DNA of 39,186 nucleotides from Alphaproteobacteria bacterium (GTDB lineage Bacteria > Pseudomonadota > Alphaproteobacteria > UBA8366 > GCA-2717185). Position numbers and translations under genes: made by a program. Positions 8,090 to 16,221 of the stretch are shown here, in pieces (the stretch's first letter is position 1; the number at the start of each line of letters is the position of its first letter). The stretch is from assembly GCA_040905865.1 (NCBI GenBank), contig JBBDQU010000033.1:1-39186 (forward strand), in the 5' to 3' direction. Under the pieces are notes generated by a model. That model saw only the letters and a program-made list of their open reading frames with translations, did no database searches and had not been told where the DNA came from.

Positions 8090-8437
8090 ATGACAATGCC
8101 CGAATTCCTGACCGGTGCGGCGGCGTGGCAGCGGATTGCCGTTGTGTTGCTTGCGGCGGTCGCGGCGCATCTGCTCGTGAGGCTGATCCGCACCGTTACG
8201 GTCCGGGCGATGACCAGCAGCCTGGCGGACCGGATCAACAAGACCCGCACCGTCATCAGCCTGATTTCCAGCGGGCTCGTGGTTACGTTGTATTTTTCGG
8301 CAATCGGCTTCGCACTGTCGGAATTCGGCGTGCCGGTGACGACCTGTTTTGCGAGCGCGTCCATCATCGGGCTGGCGGTCGCCTTCGGATCGCAGGGGCT
8401 GGTTCAGGATATGGCCACTGAATACCGGGGCCATTAG
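8090..8437 (+). pseudogene. Truncated MscS-family mechanosensitive channel
   Basis: 115 codons encode two membrane helices and the start of the pore helix (TM3) of a small-conductance mechanosensitive channel. The segment ASIIGLAVAFGSQGLVQD (about residues 90-106) is the diagnostic MscS pore motif. Intact channels continue into a beta domain with a TGxFxxxE-like segment; here the frame ends seven residues later in TEYRGH and a stop, and the ZIP gene begins 6 bp on. I cannot find the missing part in the neighbouring intergenic DNA, so this looks like a 3' deletion rather than a frameshift. GGAG sits 3 nt before the first ATG and 9 nt before an in-frame ATG at 8096, which may be the better start. 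Confidence 0.75.
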
Positions 8438-8443
8438 CGGGAA

Positions 8444-9229
8444 ATGGGAACGGAACCGAACATCATCTGGCTTGGTTTTGCGGGCAGCCTGAGTGCGGGG
8501 CTCGCAACGGGCGTCGGTGCGCTCGGCGTTTTCTTCATTCGAAAATTATCCGACCGGCTTGAGGACGCGATGTTGAGCGTGGCCGCCGGGATCATGCTGG
8601 CGGCGTCCTTCTTTTCCCTGCTGCTGCCCGCGATCGAACATGGCGAGGCGCAATTTCACAGCAGGGTACTGGCCGTCACGGTTGTCATTGCGGGACTGCT
8701 GTTGGGGGCGACTGTCCTGTTCCTGATGCATCGCTTCATGCCGCACGAGCATTTCATTGCGGGCCGCGAAGGGCCGGACCGCGCGACACTGAAACGGATT
8801 TGGCTTTTCGTCATCGCCATAACGATTCACAATTTCCCGGAAGGCATGGCCGTCGGCGTCGGGTTTGCGGGCGGCGATGTCGCGAACGGCATGACGCTTG
8901 CGACAGGCATCGGTATCCAGAACATACCCGAAGGACTCGCCGTGGCGGTGTCCCTGCTGACCGTGGGGTATACCCGGATGCGGTCCTTTCTGGTCGCGTT
9001 CGCAACCGGGCTGGTGGAGCCGGTCGGCGGGTTGTTCGGCAGCGTCGCGGTCTGGGCCGCGGCGCCGCTGATGCCGCTGACGCTGGGTTTTGCCGCCGGC
9101 GCCATGCTGTTCATCATCAGCGACGAGATCATCCCCGAAACCCACCGCAAGGGCTTTGCCAGCCTGGCAACCTTTTCGCTGATGGGCGGTTTCGCGGTGA
9201 TGATGTTCCTGGACGCGACCCTCGGGTGA
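8444..9229 (+). CDS. ZIP family divalent metal transporter
   Basis: Integral inner-membrane importer of zinc or related divalent metals. The 261-residue protein has about eight hydrophobic segments. The two metal-site motifs of TM4 and TM5 are intact: HNFPEG (129-134) and QNIPEG (159-164). Between TM3 and TM4 lies a short histidine-containing loop (HRFMPHEH), the usual variable metal-binding region. Overall it resembles ZupT/GufA-type ZIP proteins, but the second motif has Gln instead of His, as in several GufA members, so specificity is uncertain. It follows the truncated MscS gene by 6 bp and has only a weak ribosome site (GCGGGA). No Zur-like box was recognised. Confidence 0.9.
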   Translation: MGTEPNIIWLGFAGSLSAGLATGVGALGVFFIRKLSDRLEDAMLSVAAGIMLAASFFSLLLPAIEHGEAQFHSRVLAVTVVIAGLLLGATVLFLMHRFMPHEHFIAGREGPDRATLKRIWLFVIAITIHNFPEGMAVGVGFAGGDVANGMTLATGIGIQNIPEGLAVAVSLLTVGYTRMRSFLVAFATGLVEPVGGLFGSVAVWAAAPLMPLTLGFAAGAMLFIISDEIIPETHRKGFASLATFSLMGGFAVMMFLDATLG

Positions 9230-9307
9230 TCACGAACCGGACTGGTATCGATGTCCTGTTTACCGCCTTGGTGTAGCCGGATAGCATGAACGGCTTCGAA
9301 CTGGCGC

Positions 9308-9322
9308 ACAGGCGGCGCCTGT
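9308..9322 (+). other. Hairpin downstream of the ZIP gene
   Basis: ACAGGC-GGC-GCCTGT forms a perfect 6-bp stem with a 3-nt loop, 79 bp past the ZIP stop. The following bases are pyrimidine-rich (TTTCGATTTTC) but the T-run is not adjacent, so terminator function is only possible. Confidence 0.25.
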
Positions 9323-9370
9323 CCCGATCCGTTTCGATTTTCAATCGCGAATGAAGGCACTGGAGAGCAC

Positions 9371-10597
9371 ATGTCTGGCACGTACGTGACGCACCTGGAA
9401 TGTTCGATAACCGGCAAACGGTATGAGGCGGGCAAGGTGCACGGCCTGTCGGAGGCCGGCCGGCCGCTCCTGGTGCGCTACGATCTGGAACGGCTGGCGG
9501 CAGCGGTCAGCAAGGCCGACATCGCCGCATCCGATGCGCCGGGATTCTGGCGCTATGCGCCCTTCCTGCCGGTCGAAAAACCGGAAAACCGTATTTCCCT
9601 CGGAGAGGTGGTGACGCCGCTGATCCCGCTGGACCGTTCCGCCGCCGCACTGGGCGCCAGACCGGGCAAGGCCGTCGTGAAAGACGAAGGCCGCCTGCCC
9701 ACCGGGTCGTTCAAGGCGCGCGGGTTATGCCTCGCTGTTTCGATGGCGCGGGAATTCGGCCTGGATCATCTGGCGATTCCGACCAACGGCAATGCCGGCG
9801 CGGCCATGGCGGCCTATGCGCGGCGCGCGGGTATCCGGGCGACGGTGCTATGCCCGGCGGATACACCGGATATCAACATCCGTGAAATCCAGCTCCAGGG
9901 CGCGGCGGTCTGGAAGGTAAACGGGCTGATCAACGACTGCGGCAAGATCGTCGGCGACGGCAAGGGCCCGGTCGGCTGGTTCGATATTTCCACCCTGAAA
10001 GAGCCCTACCGGATCGAGGGGAAAAAGACCATGGGGCTGGAACTGGCCGAGCAGATGGGCTGGACGCTGCCCGACGTCATTTTCTATCCGACCGGCGGCG
10101 GCACCGGGCTGATCGGCATGTGGAAGGCGTTTGCCGAACTGAAGGAAATGGGCTGGATTACGGGCAGGATGCCGCGCATGGTCGCGGTGCAGGCGGAAGG
10201 CTGCGCCCCCATCGTCAAGGCATGGGAAGCCGGTGACGAACACGCGCCGCTATGGGAAAACGCGCATACGGTCGCGGCCGGAATCCGCGTGCCGATAGCC
10301 GTCGGCGATTTCCTGATCATCCGCGCGGTGCGGGAATCGAACGGATTCGCGATGGCCGTATCCGACGATGCAATTATCGAGGCCCGGGACATGATCGCGC
10401 GGGAAGACGGCCTGCTGCTGTGTCCGGAAGGGGCCGCAACGGCCGTCGCCTATCAGAAGGCGCTGGCGGACGGGCTGGTATCGCCGGACGAAACGGCCGT
10501 TCTGTACAACTGCGCGACGGGCCTGAAATATCCGATGCCGCCGGTGTCGGCGGCGCTCAACAAGGACGACGCAATCGATTATTCGGTTTTCGGCTAG
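9371..10597 (+). CDS. thrC: Threonine synthase
   Basis: PLP enzyme (fold type II) converting O-phosphohomoserine to threonine. The 408-residue protein has the PLP lysine K115 in TGSFKARG, the substrate loop PTNGNAGAA, and the PLP-phosphate loop PTGGGTGLIGMWKA. The N-terminus LECSITGKRY is the reduced zinc-ribbon-like leader seen in the shorter archaeal/plant-type threonine synthases. GGAG lies about 8 nt before the ATG. Hom and thrB are not adjacent, so the pathway genes are dispersed. A cysteate-synthase-like paralogue is the main alternative; the motifs do not settle this by eye. Confidence 0.88.
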   Translation: MSGTYVTHLECSITGKRYEAGKVHGLSEAGRPLLVRYDLERLAAAVSKADIAASDAPGFWRYAPFLPVEKPENRISLGEVVTPLIPLDRSAAALGARPGKAVVKDEGRLPTGSFKARGLCLAVSMAREFGLDHLAIPTNGNAGAAMAAYARRAGIRATVLCPADTPDINIREIQLQGAAVWKVNGLINDCGKIVGDGKGPVGWFDISTLKEPYRIEGKKTMGLELAEQMGWTLPDVIFYPTGGGTGLIGMWKAFAELKEMGWITGRMPRMVAVQAEGCAPIVKAWEAGDEHAPLWENAHTVAAGIRVPIAVGDFLIIRAVRESNGFAMAVSDDAIIEARDMIAREDGLLLCPEGAATAVAYQKALADGLVSPDETAVLYNCATGLKYPMPPVSAALNKDDAIDYSVFG

Positions 10598-10621
10598 ATG
10601 TCCGGTCCCGGTGCGGCCCGA

Positions 10622-10753
10622 TTAAAAATCGTAATCGAGAACCGGTTCGACGATGGCGGCGGCGGCCGTTTCCGGATCGCTGACGACACAGGAAACCGTG
10701 TTTGCCGGTTTATGGAAAAATGCCTGCACATCGGGTGTCATCGCCAACGCCAT
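10622..10753 (-). pseudogene. N-terminal remnant of an MBL-fold (ETHE1/persulfide-dioxygenase-like) hydrolase
   Basis: Read on the minus strand from an ATG at 10753, 43 codons begin MALAMTPDVQAFFHKPANTV and end EPVLDYDF before TAA. The pattern (D)VxAFFxxxTNTVSYVVxDP...AIIDxVLDYD is the characteristic start of the MBL-fold metallo-hydrolases related to ETHE1 and to the Blh/SdoA-type sulfur dioxygenases. The metal-binding HxHxDH region should follow within about 30 residues, but thrC ends 25 bp away and no continuation exists. No Shine-Dalgarno is visible. It is best read as a deletion remnant; a functional micro-protein is unlikely. Confidence 0.7.
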
Positions 10754-10808
10754 CCGAGGGGTCCGTCACTGTCCGCGTTCCGAATTCGGCAGGCGAACGT
10801 CGCGCCAG

Positions 10809-10835
10809 TTCATATACAGTAATTCATATATGAAT
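10809..10835. promoter_or_regulatory. Palindrome plus direct repeat upstream of the MscS-like channel gene
   Basis: ATTCATATATGAAT (10822-10835) is a perfect 14-bp palindrome, and TTCATATA occurs at 10809 and again at 10823, a 14-bp period. The cluster is 60-87 bp before the channel start. It is very AT-rich relative to its surroundings and looks like an operator or promoter core. No specific regulator can be named. Confidence 0.4.
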
Positions 10836-10895
10836 AGCACCGATATGATCGTCCGTGGCGTCATTGTGGGCCCGGCGCCATAACGCTAATCTCTC

Positions 10896-13187
10896 ATGAT
10901 GACATTCATTTCCATGATCCGGCTCATTGCCGTGCTTGCGCTGCTGTTCGTCTGCCCCGTTCACGCGCAGGAGGCAACCGGGCCGGAACCGGTCGCGACC
11001 GAGGAAATGGAGCGGTTGCTCGATACCCTCAAGGATGACAGCAGGCGCGAGGCCTTCGTAAGGGATGTCGAGGCGCTGGTCGCCGCGCAAAGGGCGCGCC
11101 AGGCCGAGGCCGAGAAATCCATGGGCACGCGGCTTCTGGAAACGATTTCGGCGAAGATGGACACCGCCGGAACCGAACTCGCCGGGCTGGCCAGGGAAAT
11201 CGGCGATATTCCGGCGCTGCTGTCCGCTGCGGCAACGTATTTTTCCGAGCCGGCGGAACGGGACAAATGGCTGTGGCTTGTGGCGCAACTCGCGCTGATT
11301 CTTGCCGCCGGCCTGGCGGCGGAATGGCTGGTGAAACGGATGCTGCGCCGGGTCCACCTGTCGATAGAATCCCATGATGGCGGCGACTTCTGGCTGCGCG
11401 CGTGTCTCGCCCTGCTGCGAACGGTGCTTGACCTGGTCAGCGTCGCCGCGTTCGTCGCGGCAGCCTATGCGGTGATGACACTGCTGGCGCCCGCGCAGGG
11501 CGGCAAGATCCTTGCGCTGGCCCTGATCAACGCGAATGTCCTGGCGCGCGTCATCCTGACGGTCGCGAAGATGTTCCTGGCCCCGCAAATCTCATCGATG
11601 CGGTTGCTGCCGATGAGCGACGAGACGGCGAATTACTGTCTGATCTGGATCCGGCGCCTGGTCTATGTCCTGGCCTACGGCTACTTCCTGACCGAGGTCT
11701 TGCCCGTTCTCGGCGCGTCCCCGGCAACCTACGCGACGATGGCGAAACTGCTCGGGCTGACAGTGGCGCTGATGCTGATCGTCCTGGTGCTGCAGGTCCG
11801 GATCGACATTGCCGACCGGATTCGTGGCGATGCAGGCTACGTCATAGGCCAGTTCCGCCGCCGCGCCGCCGAAATTTGGCACCTGGTCGCGATTCTCTAC
11901 ATCGTCGCCATTTTCGGCGTCTGGGCGCTGGAGGTGCGAGGCGGGTTTGACTACGTCATCCGCTCCACGGGATTCACGCTTGTCGTGATCGTTCTGTCGC
12001 ACGGGTTCGTGGTGCTGCTACGCAAAGGGTTGCGTCAGGTCTTTTCCCTGTCCGCGGAACAGAAAGCCCGATTCCCGGGGCTGGAAGCCCGGGCCAGCCG
12101 CTACCTGCCCTTACTGAACGGCGGCATAAAGTTCATTCTGTACGGCGCCGCCGTGCTGGCGATTCTCAATGTATGGGGTCTGGATGCGGTGGGCTGGGCT
12201 GCGACGCCGACGGGCAGCGCAATTGCCAGGGGGGTGGTCAATGTCGGGGTCATTGTTGCGATTGCGCTGCTGGCCTGGGAACTGATCAGCGCGGGGATCG
12301 AACGCTACCTCGCGGCGCGGGACGACGACGGAAAGGAAATCACGCGAGGACAACGCGCATTGACGCTGCTGCCGCTGCTGCGCAATGTCGTGATGATTGC
12401 GCTGGCGGTGCTGGTCACGCTGACGGTGCTGTCGGAAATCGGAGTCAATATCGGGCCGCTGATTGCCGGGGCGGGAATCCTGGGGCTGGCAATCGGTTTC
12501 GGCGCGCAGACCTTCGTCAAGGATGTGATTACGGGCTTCTTCATCCTGATCGAGGATTCCGTCGGCGTCGGTGATATCGTCGTTCTGGGCGGATACAAGG
12601 GCAAGGTGGAAGCGATCTCGATTCGCTCGATCCAGCTCCGCGACCTGCAGGGCGACGTTCACCGGATTCCATTCAGCGAGGTCACCTCGACGACCAATCG
12701 CAGCAAGATATTTTCCTTTGCCTTCTTCGATATCGGTATTGCGTATCGTGAAGACGTCGATCACTGCATGAACGTTATTCGCGAGGTCGGCGTAGAGATG
12801 CGTCAGGATGCGAATTTCGCGTCAATGATTACCGAGGATATCGAGATCATGGGCGTACAGAGTTTCGACGATTCCGCCGTGGTGATCCGCGCCCGGATCA
12901 AGGTGCAGCCGGGCAAGCAAGTCGGTGTGCAGCGTGCGTTCAACCGGCTGATCAAGAACCGGTTCGACATCGAAGGCATCGAGATTCCCTTCCCGCACCG
13001 GACGATCTATTTTGGCGTCGACAGCAAGGGGCATGCGCCGCCGGCGCATATTCATGTCGAGGATTCCGGTCAGCGCCGCGACGCGCGGCCGAAGGCGACG
13101 CTGGTCAAGGCGCCTGAAGGCGAGAGCGCGGATTTCGATGAGCAACCGGGCGCCATCGAAAGCGATACGAACAGGGACCCGTCCTGA
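10896..13187 (+). CDS. Large MscS-family mechanosensitive channel
   Basis: Inner-membrane channel of the MscK/YbdG-like large MscS group, opening on membrane tension during hypo-osmotic shock. In 763 residues: a signal peptide (about 1-24, ending PVHA|QE), a short helical periplasmic region rich in Glu, Arg and Ala (30-120), about eight to ten hydrophobic segments between 125 and 475, then the conserved MscS core (about 488-690). The pore helix reads AGAGILGLAIGFGAQTFVKDVITG (519-547 region), followed by the beta-domain motif GDIVVLGGYKGKVEAISIRS. The tail (690-763) is hydrophilic and disordered-looking. Start choice is uncertain: ATGs at 10896, 10899 and 10914 all give a plausible signal peptide, and no strong ribosome site distinguishes them. 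Confidence 0.92.
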   Translation: MMTFISMIRLIAVLALLFVCPVHAQEATGPEPVATEEMERLLDTLKDDSRREAFVRDVEALVAAQRARQAEAEKSMGTRLLETISAKMDTAGTELAGLAREIGDIPALLSAAATYFSEPAERDKWLWLVAQLALILAAGLAAEWLVKRMLRRVHLSIESHDGGDFWLRACLALLRTVLDLVSVAAFVAAAYAVMTLLAPAQGGKILALALINANVLARVILTVAKMFLAPQISSMRLLPMSDETANYCLIWIRRLVYVLAYGYFLTEVLPVLGASPATYATMAKLLGLTVALMLIVLVLQVRIDIADRIRGDAGYVIGQFRRRAAEIWHLVAILYIVAIFGVWALEVRGGFDYVIRSTGFTLVVIVLSHGFVVLLRKGLRQVFSLSAEQKARFPGLEARASRYLPLLNGGIKFILYGAAVLAILNVWGLDAVGWAATPTGSAIARGVVNVGVIVAIALLAWELISAGIERYLAARDDDGKEITRGQRALTLLPLLRNVVMIALAVLVTLTVLSEIGVNIGPLIAGAGILGLAIGFGAQTFVKDVITGFFILIEDSVGVGDIVVLGGYKGKVEAISIRSIQLRDLQGDVHRIPFSEVTSTTNRSKIFSFAFFDIGIAYREDVDHCMNVIREVGVEMRQDANFASMITEDIEIMGVQSFDDSAVVIRARIKVQPGKQVGVQRAFNRLIKNRFDIEGIEIPFPHRTIYFGVDSKGHAPPAHIHVEDSGQRRDARPKATLVKAPEGESADFDEQPGAIESDTNRDPS

Positions 13188-13260
13188 CCCCCGATGTTGC
13201 CTGTCTTATGCCTTTGCTGGAGATTTGGAGCGGCGCGCCCCCGGCAACCGCATTCCCGAA

Positions 13261-13290
13261 TTCGTGTTTGCGTCGAACCATAAACACGAA
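13261..13290. promoter_or_regulatory. Inverted repeat upstream of the histidine kinase
   Basis: TTCGTGTTT (13261-13269) and AAACACGAA (13282-13290) are perfect 9-bp inverted arms separated by 12 bp. They end 29 bp before a perfect TATAAT. The arrangement is compatible with a dimeric regulator site just upstream of the promoter; as an RNA hairpin it lacks a T-run. Confidence 0.45.
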
Positions 13291-13319
13291 CAAGTGAGTT
13301 TATGGGTGCGGCCAGACGG

Positions 13320-13355
13320 TATAATATATTGTTCCGCGACAGTTTTTCAAACTGT
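13320..13355 (+). promoter_or_regulatory. -10 box and downstream dyad of the histidine kinase gene
   Basis: TATAAT at 13320-13325 is a perfect -10 hexamer; no convincing -35 is found at 16-18 bp, so an activator may be needed. ACAGTTT-TTC-AAACTGT (13339-13355) is a perfect 7-bp dyad lying just after the predicted start point (about 13332). It may serve as an operator or a 5' UTR hairpin. The -10 lies inside the longest open frame of the kinase, which argues for the downstream start at 13428. Confidence 0.45.
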
Positions 13356-13427
13356 ACGCATAAACAAGTATCAACCAGCGTGTGGGATATTATCGCCAAG
13401 CATTCATGTCCCGCGGGGAATCTGACA

Positions 13428-14705
13428 ATGGCGCAGCGCGTAATCGCACTGGAATTACTGGCCAGCAAGGAATCGACCGGGAATGGATTCTTCGACGTTG
13501 CGGCGCGTGCGTTAACAATCGGTCTGGGGTGTCGCTGGGCGGGATTCGGACGCCTGCTGGCCGATGGCCATACTGTTGAAGTTATCGCCTTCTGGGACGC
13601 AAAAGGACCGTCCGCCACCTTTTCGTATCCTGTCGACAACAGCCCCTGTGGCGAAATTTACAATTCGACGCCCGACTACCCCTACCGCTTGTATGCCGAT
13701 TGTCTGACCGAACGTTTTTCCGGTCCGCCGCTTCTTGCGCAGATCGGCGCCGTTTCGTATCGCGGTGAGGCGATCTTCGATTCCGCAGGCCGGAATGTTG
13801 CGCACGCCTTCGCGATTGGCGATCGCCCCTTCGAAAACGACCTGTCGGCGGAAGAGTTTTTCAGACTGGTCGGCCAGCGGGCAGGCGCTGAATTCCATCG
13901 CCAAAGCGCGGAACAGGCGCTGCTGCGCTCGCGGGAGGAAGCAGTTGTGGCGAGCCGGACGAAATCGGAATTCCTTGCCAATATGAGCCACGAGTTTCGT
14001 ACGCCGCTTAATGCCGTGCTGGGATTTTCAGACCTTATGAAGACCGAAGCGTTCGGTCCGCTCGGCGATCCCCGTTACATGGAATATGTCGATGCGATCC
14101 AATCCAGCGGACAGCATCTTCTGGATGTCATTTCGAATATCCTGGACCTTTCCAAGGGCGAATCCGGATTCATGGCGCTGCACGAGGATCCGGTAAATGT
14201 CACCGAGGTGCTCGACATGTGTCTTTCGCTCGTCGCGGAGCGGGCGCGGTCCGGAAAAATTACCCTTCTGGCGGAGTATGGCCGCGACCTTCCGCCGCTG
14301 GTCGTCGATGGCGTGAAACTGAAACAGATCATCATCAATCTTCTGTCCAATGCGGTTAAGTTTACCCCCGCGGGCGGAACGGTAACGGTGCGCGCCAATG
14401 TCGGGGAAGACGGCAGGATGGTCTTCCAGGTAGCCGATACCGGCATCGGTATCGCCGCCAAGCAAATAGCCGTGGCGTTCGAACCTTTCCGCCAGGTCGA
14501 TGCATCGACCCGGACAGACGCCGAAGGCACCGGACTGGGCCTGCCCCTGGTGCGACTGCTGACGCGGTTGCATGACGGCAGTTTCGACTTTGAAAGTGTG
14601 CCGGGCGAAGGAACCGTCGCGACCGTCGGGTTTCCCGCGATTCGGACCCTTGAGCACCCCGCCGGGGAAAGAAACGATCAGACCCTTGTCGCCGCTTCCC
14701 GATAA
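13428..14705 (+). CDS. Orphan sensor histidine kinase with N-terminal GAF-like domain
   Basis: 425 residues from the ATG at 13428, with no membrane helices and no receiver domain, so a cytoplasmic kinase. Residues about 1-160 look like a GAF-type sensor. The HisKA domain has the H-box MSHEFRTPLN with phospho-acceptor His188. The ATPase domain shows the N-box LLSNAVKF, G1 DTGIGI and G2 GTGLGL. An upstream ATG at 13302 adds 42 residues not resembling the domain, and the TATAAT lies downstream of it; GGGGA precedes the chosen start by about 9 nt. No response regulator is adjacent, so the partner is unknown. Its last 28 bp overlap the convergent binding-protein gene. Confidence 0.85.
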   Translation: MAQRVIALELLASKESTGNGFFDVAARALTIGLGCRWAGFGRLLADGHTVEVIAFWDAKGPSATFSYPVDNSPCGEIYNSTPDYPYRLYADCLTERFSGPPLLAQIGAVSYRGEAIFDSAGRNVAHAFAIGDRPFENDLSAEEFFRLVGQRAGAEFHRQSAEQALLRSREEAVVASRTKSEFLANMSHEFRTPLNAVLGFSDLMKTEAFGPLGDPRYMEYVDAIQSSGQHLLDVISNILDLSKGESGFMALHEDPVNVTEVLDMCLSLVAERARSGKITLLAEYGRDLPPLVVDGVKLKQIIINLLSNAVKFTPAGGTVTVRANVGEDGRMVFQVADTGIGIAAKQIAVAFEPFRQVDASTRTDAEGTGLGLPLVRLLTRLHDGSFDFESVPGEGTVATVGFPAIRTLEHPAGERNDQTLVAASR

Positions 14706-15610
14706 CCGGGTTCGAGGCAGCGCTCCAGCGCATCCGGGGGCACCCCCGGGCCGCCGTATTTCCGCCGCAAGGCAAGGACGCTGCGGGTGCCTTCCATGTT
14801 GATGGGCAGGCCCGCCTTCAAAATCGAATGCGCTGAATGCAATTCGTCCGCCGCCCGCCGCGCGGCCTGCGCGGACAGGTTCATGTGCGGCAGGTGTCGG
14901 ACCAGCATTTCCGGCAGGTCGGCGGCGTTCTCCGGCGCCAGGACCCAGTCCACCCCCCGCAGCGTCGCGCGAATGAAACCGGTCACCGCTTCGCGATGCG
15001 CCGCCGCCCAGCGACGATCCGCGGTGAAGACGCCGCCCTGGTAATTGTCCCAGGGGTCCGGGTCCCCGCGCAGCCAGGTATAGCCGGCCGCCACGGCCGC
15101 CGCCGCATGCGCCTTGCCCAGCAGCCCGGCGGCGCAATCGCCGTTCCGCACCGCGTCCCAGCGCGCCGTGACGTTGCCGACCGGGATCAACTCATAATCC
15201 TGCATGCGCAGACCGTAATCTTCCAATAGCTGCCGCAGCATGAAGGAAAAGCCGGTGCTGACGGCGTCGACGGCGATACGCGCGCCTTTCAGCGCCGCGA
15301 ATGTCCCGCATTCCGGCCGGGCGATCAATGGGCGCGGGTCGGTGGCGCAGCCCAAGAAGACTATCAGGTCGGCCGGGTTTTCCGGCGTGGCGGCGCCCTG
15401 CCCCGCATTATAGGCAATGACGTTGTCGATGGCCGTCATCGCGATGTCGAACCCGCCGTCGATCAGCCCGACCATCTGCGCGACCGATCCCGCCGCGTTC
15501 TCGCAATGGACGGAAAGCCCTTCGGCGGCATAGAAGCCCCGTTCCTGCGCCGCCTGTATCGGCAGGGTTTCGGCGCCGGTAAAGGCGCAAACGGATATCT
15601 CGACGGGCAT
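14678..15610 (-). CDS. NMT1/THI5-like ABC-type substrate-binding protein
   Basis: 310 residues with the periplasmic-binding-protein type-2 fold of the SsuA/NMT1/THI5 group, usually serving uptake of sulfonates, nitrate or thiamine precursors. Visible family features are QAAQERGFYAAEGL at 20-40, the GGFDIAMTAIDNVIAYN loop (70-90) and the LKGARIAVDAVSTGFSF segment. There is no signal peptide or lipobox from the ATG at 15610, which has a good GGAGG 9 nt upstream; longer in-frame starts up to 15742 do not create one either. No permease or ATPase gene is nearby. It may be a cytosolic ligand-binding or enzyme-like derivative. It runs 28 bp into the kinase gene on the opposite strand. Confidence 0.78.
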   Translation of the reverse strand: MPVEISVCAFTGAETLPIQAAQERGFYAAEGLSVHCENAAGSVAQMVGLIDGGFDIAMTAIDNVIAYNAGQGAATPENPADLIVFLGCATDPRPLIARPECGTFAALKGARIAVDAVSTGFSFMLRQLLEDYGLRMQDYELIPVGNVTARWDAVRNGDCAAGLLGKAHAAAAVAAGYTWLRGDPDPWDNYQGGVFTADRRWAAAHREAVTGFIRATLRGVDWVLAPENAADLPEMLVRHLPHMNLSAQAARRAADELHSAHSILKAGLPINMEGTRSVLALRRKYGGPGVPPDALERCLEPGYREAATRV

Positions 15611-15680
15611 GCTGCTGTCCTCCGGTTGCCGGACGGGGCGTGTCTTGCGCGCGTCCGGCGTCCGGTCAAAAGGATAACGG

Positions 15681-16163
15681 TCAGTGCTTGTGGTGCATCT
15701 CCGCCGGTTTCCGGCTGCCGATGGGAGCCGCCATGAAATCAAGCGTCACTTCGCCGGCGGTTTCGAACACCAGCGTGACCGGAACGGCGGAATCCTTTTC
15801 TATCCCCTGTTTCAACTGCAGGAACATCAGGTGATTCCCGCCGGGTTCCAGTGTCACGGTTTCGCCGGCTGGAATGGCGATGCCATCCTCCAGCTGGCGC
15901 ATTTTCATGACGCCGTTATCCATGGTCATCGCGTGAATCTGCGCCTTTTCGGAAATCGGCGTGCGGAAGCCAATCAGCCTGTCGGCACTGCCGCCCTTGT
16001 TCTCGATGGTAACGAAGCCGGCGCCGGTCGGTGCCCTGGACGGTGTGGCGCGCGTCCAGGCGCCGGTAATGACGAGATCGCCGAGGCGGGCTTCCATATC
16101 CGCATGGACGAGGGTTGGCGCGAGCAGCATGACGGTCGCGGCCAGGAACGTGAATGTCTTCAT
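15681..16163 (-). CDS. Periplasmic copper chaperone PCu(A)C
   Basis: Delivers Cu(I) to the CuA site of cytochrome c oxidase, acting in the periplasm. 160 residues with a signal peptide (1-21, cleavage after LVHA). The full H(M)X10MX21HXM copper motif is present: H78, M89, H111 and M113 at exactly the right spacing. A His/Met-rich tail (PAEMHHKH) may add metal affinity. The ATG at 16163 is preceded by AGGT. A TTG two codons upstream is possible but unnecessary. It follows the DUF2946 gene by 58 bp on the same strand, a pairing often seen with copper handling. Sco and oxidase genes are not in the window. Confidence 0.93.
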   Translation of the reverse strand: MKTFTFLAATVMLLAPTLVHADMEARLGDLVITGAWTRATPSRAPTGAGFVTIENKGGSADRLIGFRTPISEKAQIHAMTMDNGVMKMRQLEDGIAIPAGETVTLEPGGNHLMFLQLKQGIEKDSAVPVTLVFETAGEVTLDFMAAPIGSRKPAEMHHKH

Positions 16164-16221
16164 TTTCAATACCTGTCATTTCAATTTTCGACAGCCGGCT
16201 ATCCGGCGTTTCAATGGAATT

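Noticed and set aside
10598-10822. A 74-codon plus-strand frame starting directly after the thrC stop
   Set aside because: No ribosome site and no family-like sequence; the opposite strand carries the recognisable MBL-fold remnant.
13302-13427. Upstream ATG extending the histidine kinase by 42 residues
   Set aside because: A perfect TATAAT (13320-13325) and an operator-like dyad lie inside this extension, and the added residues do not look like part of the sensor domain.
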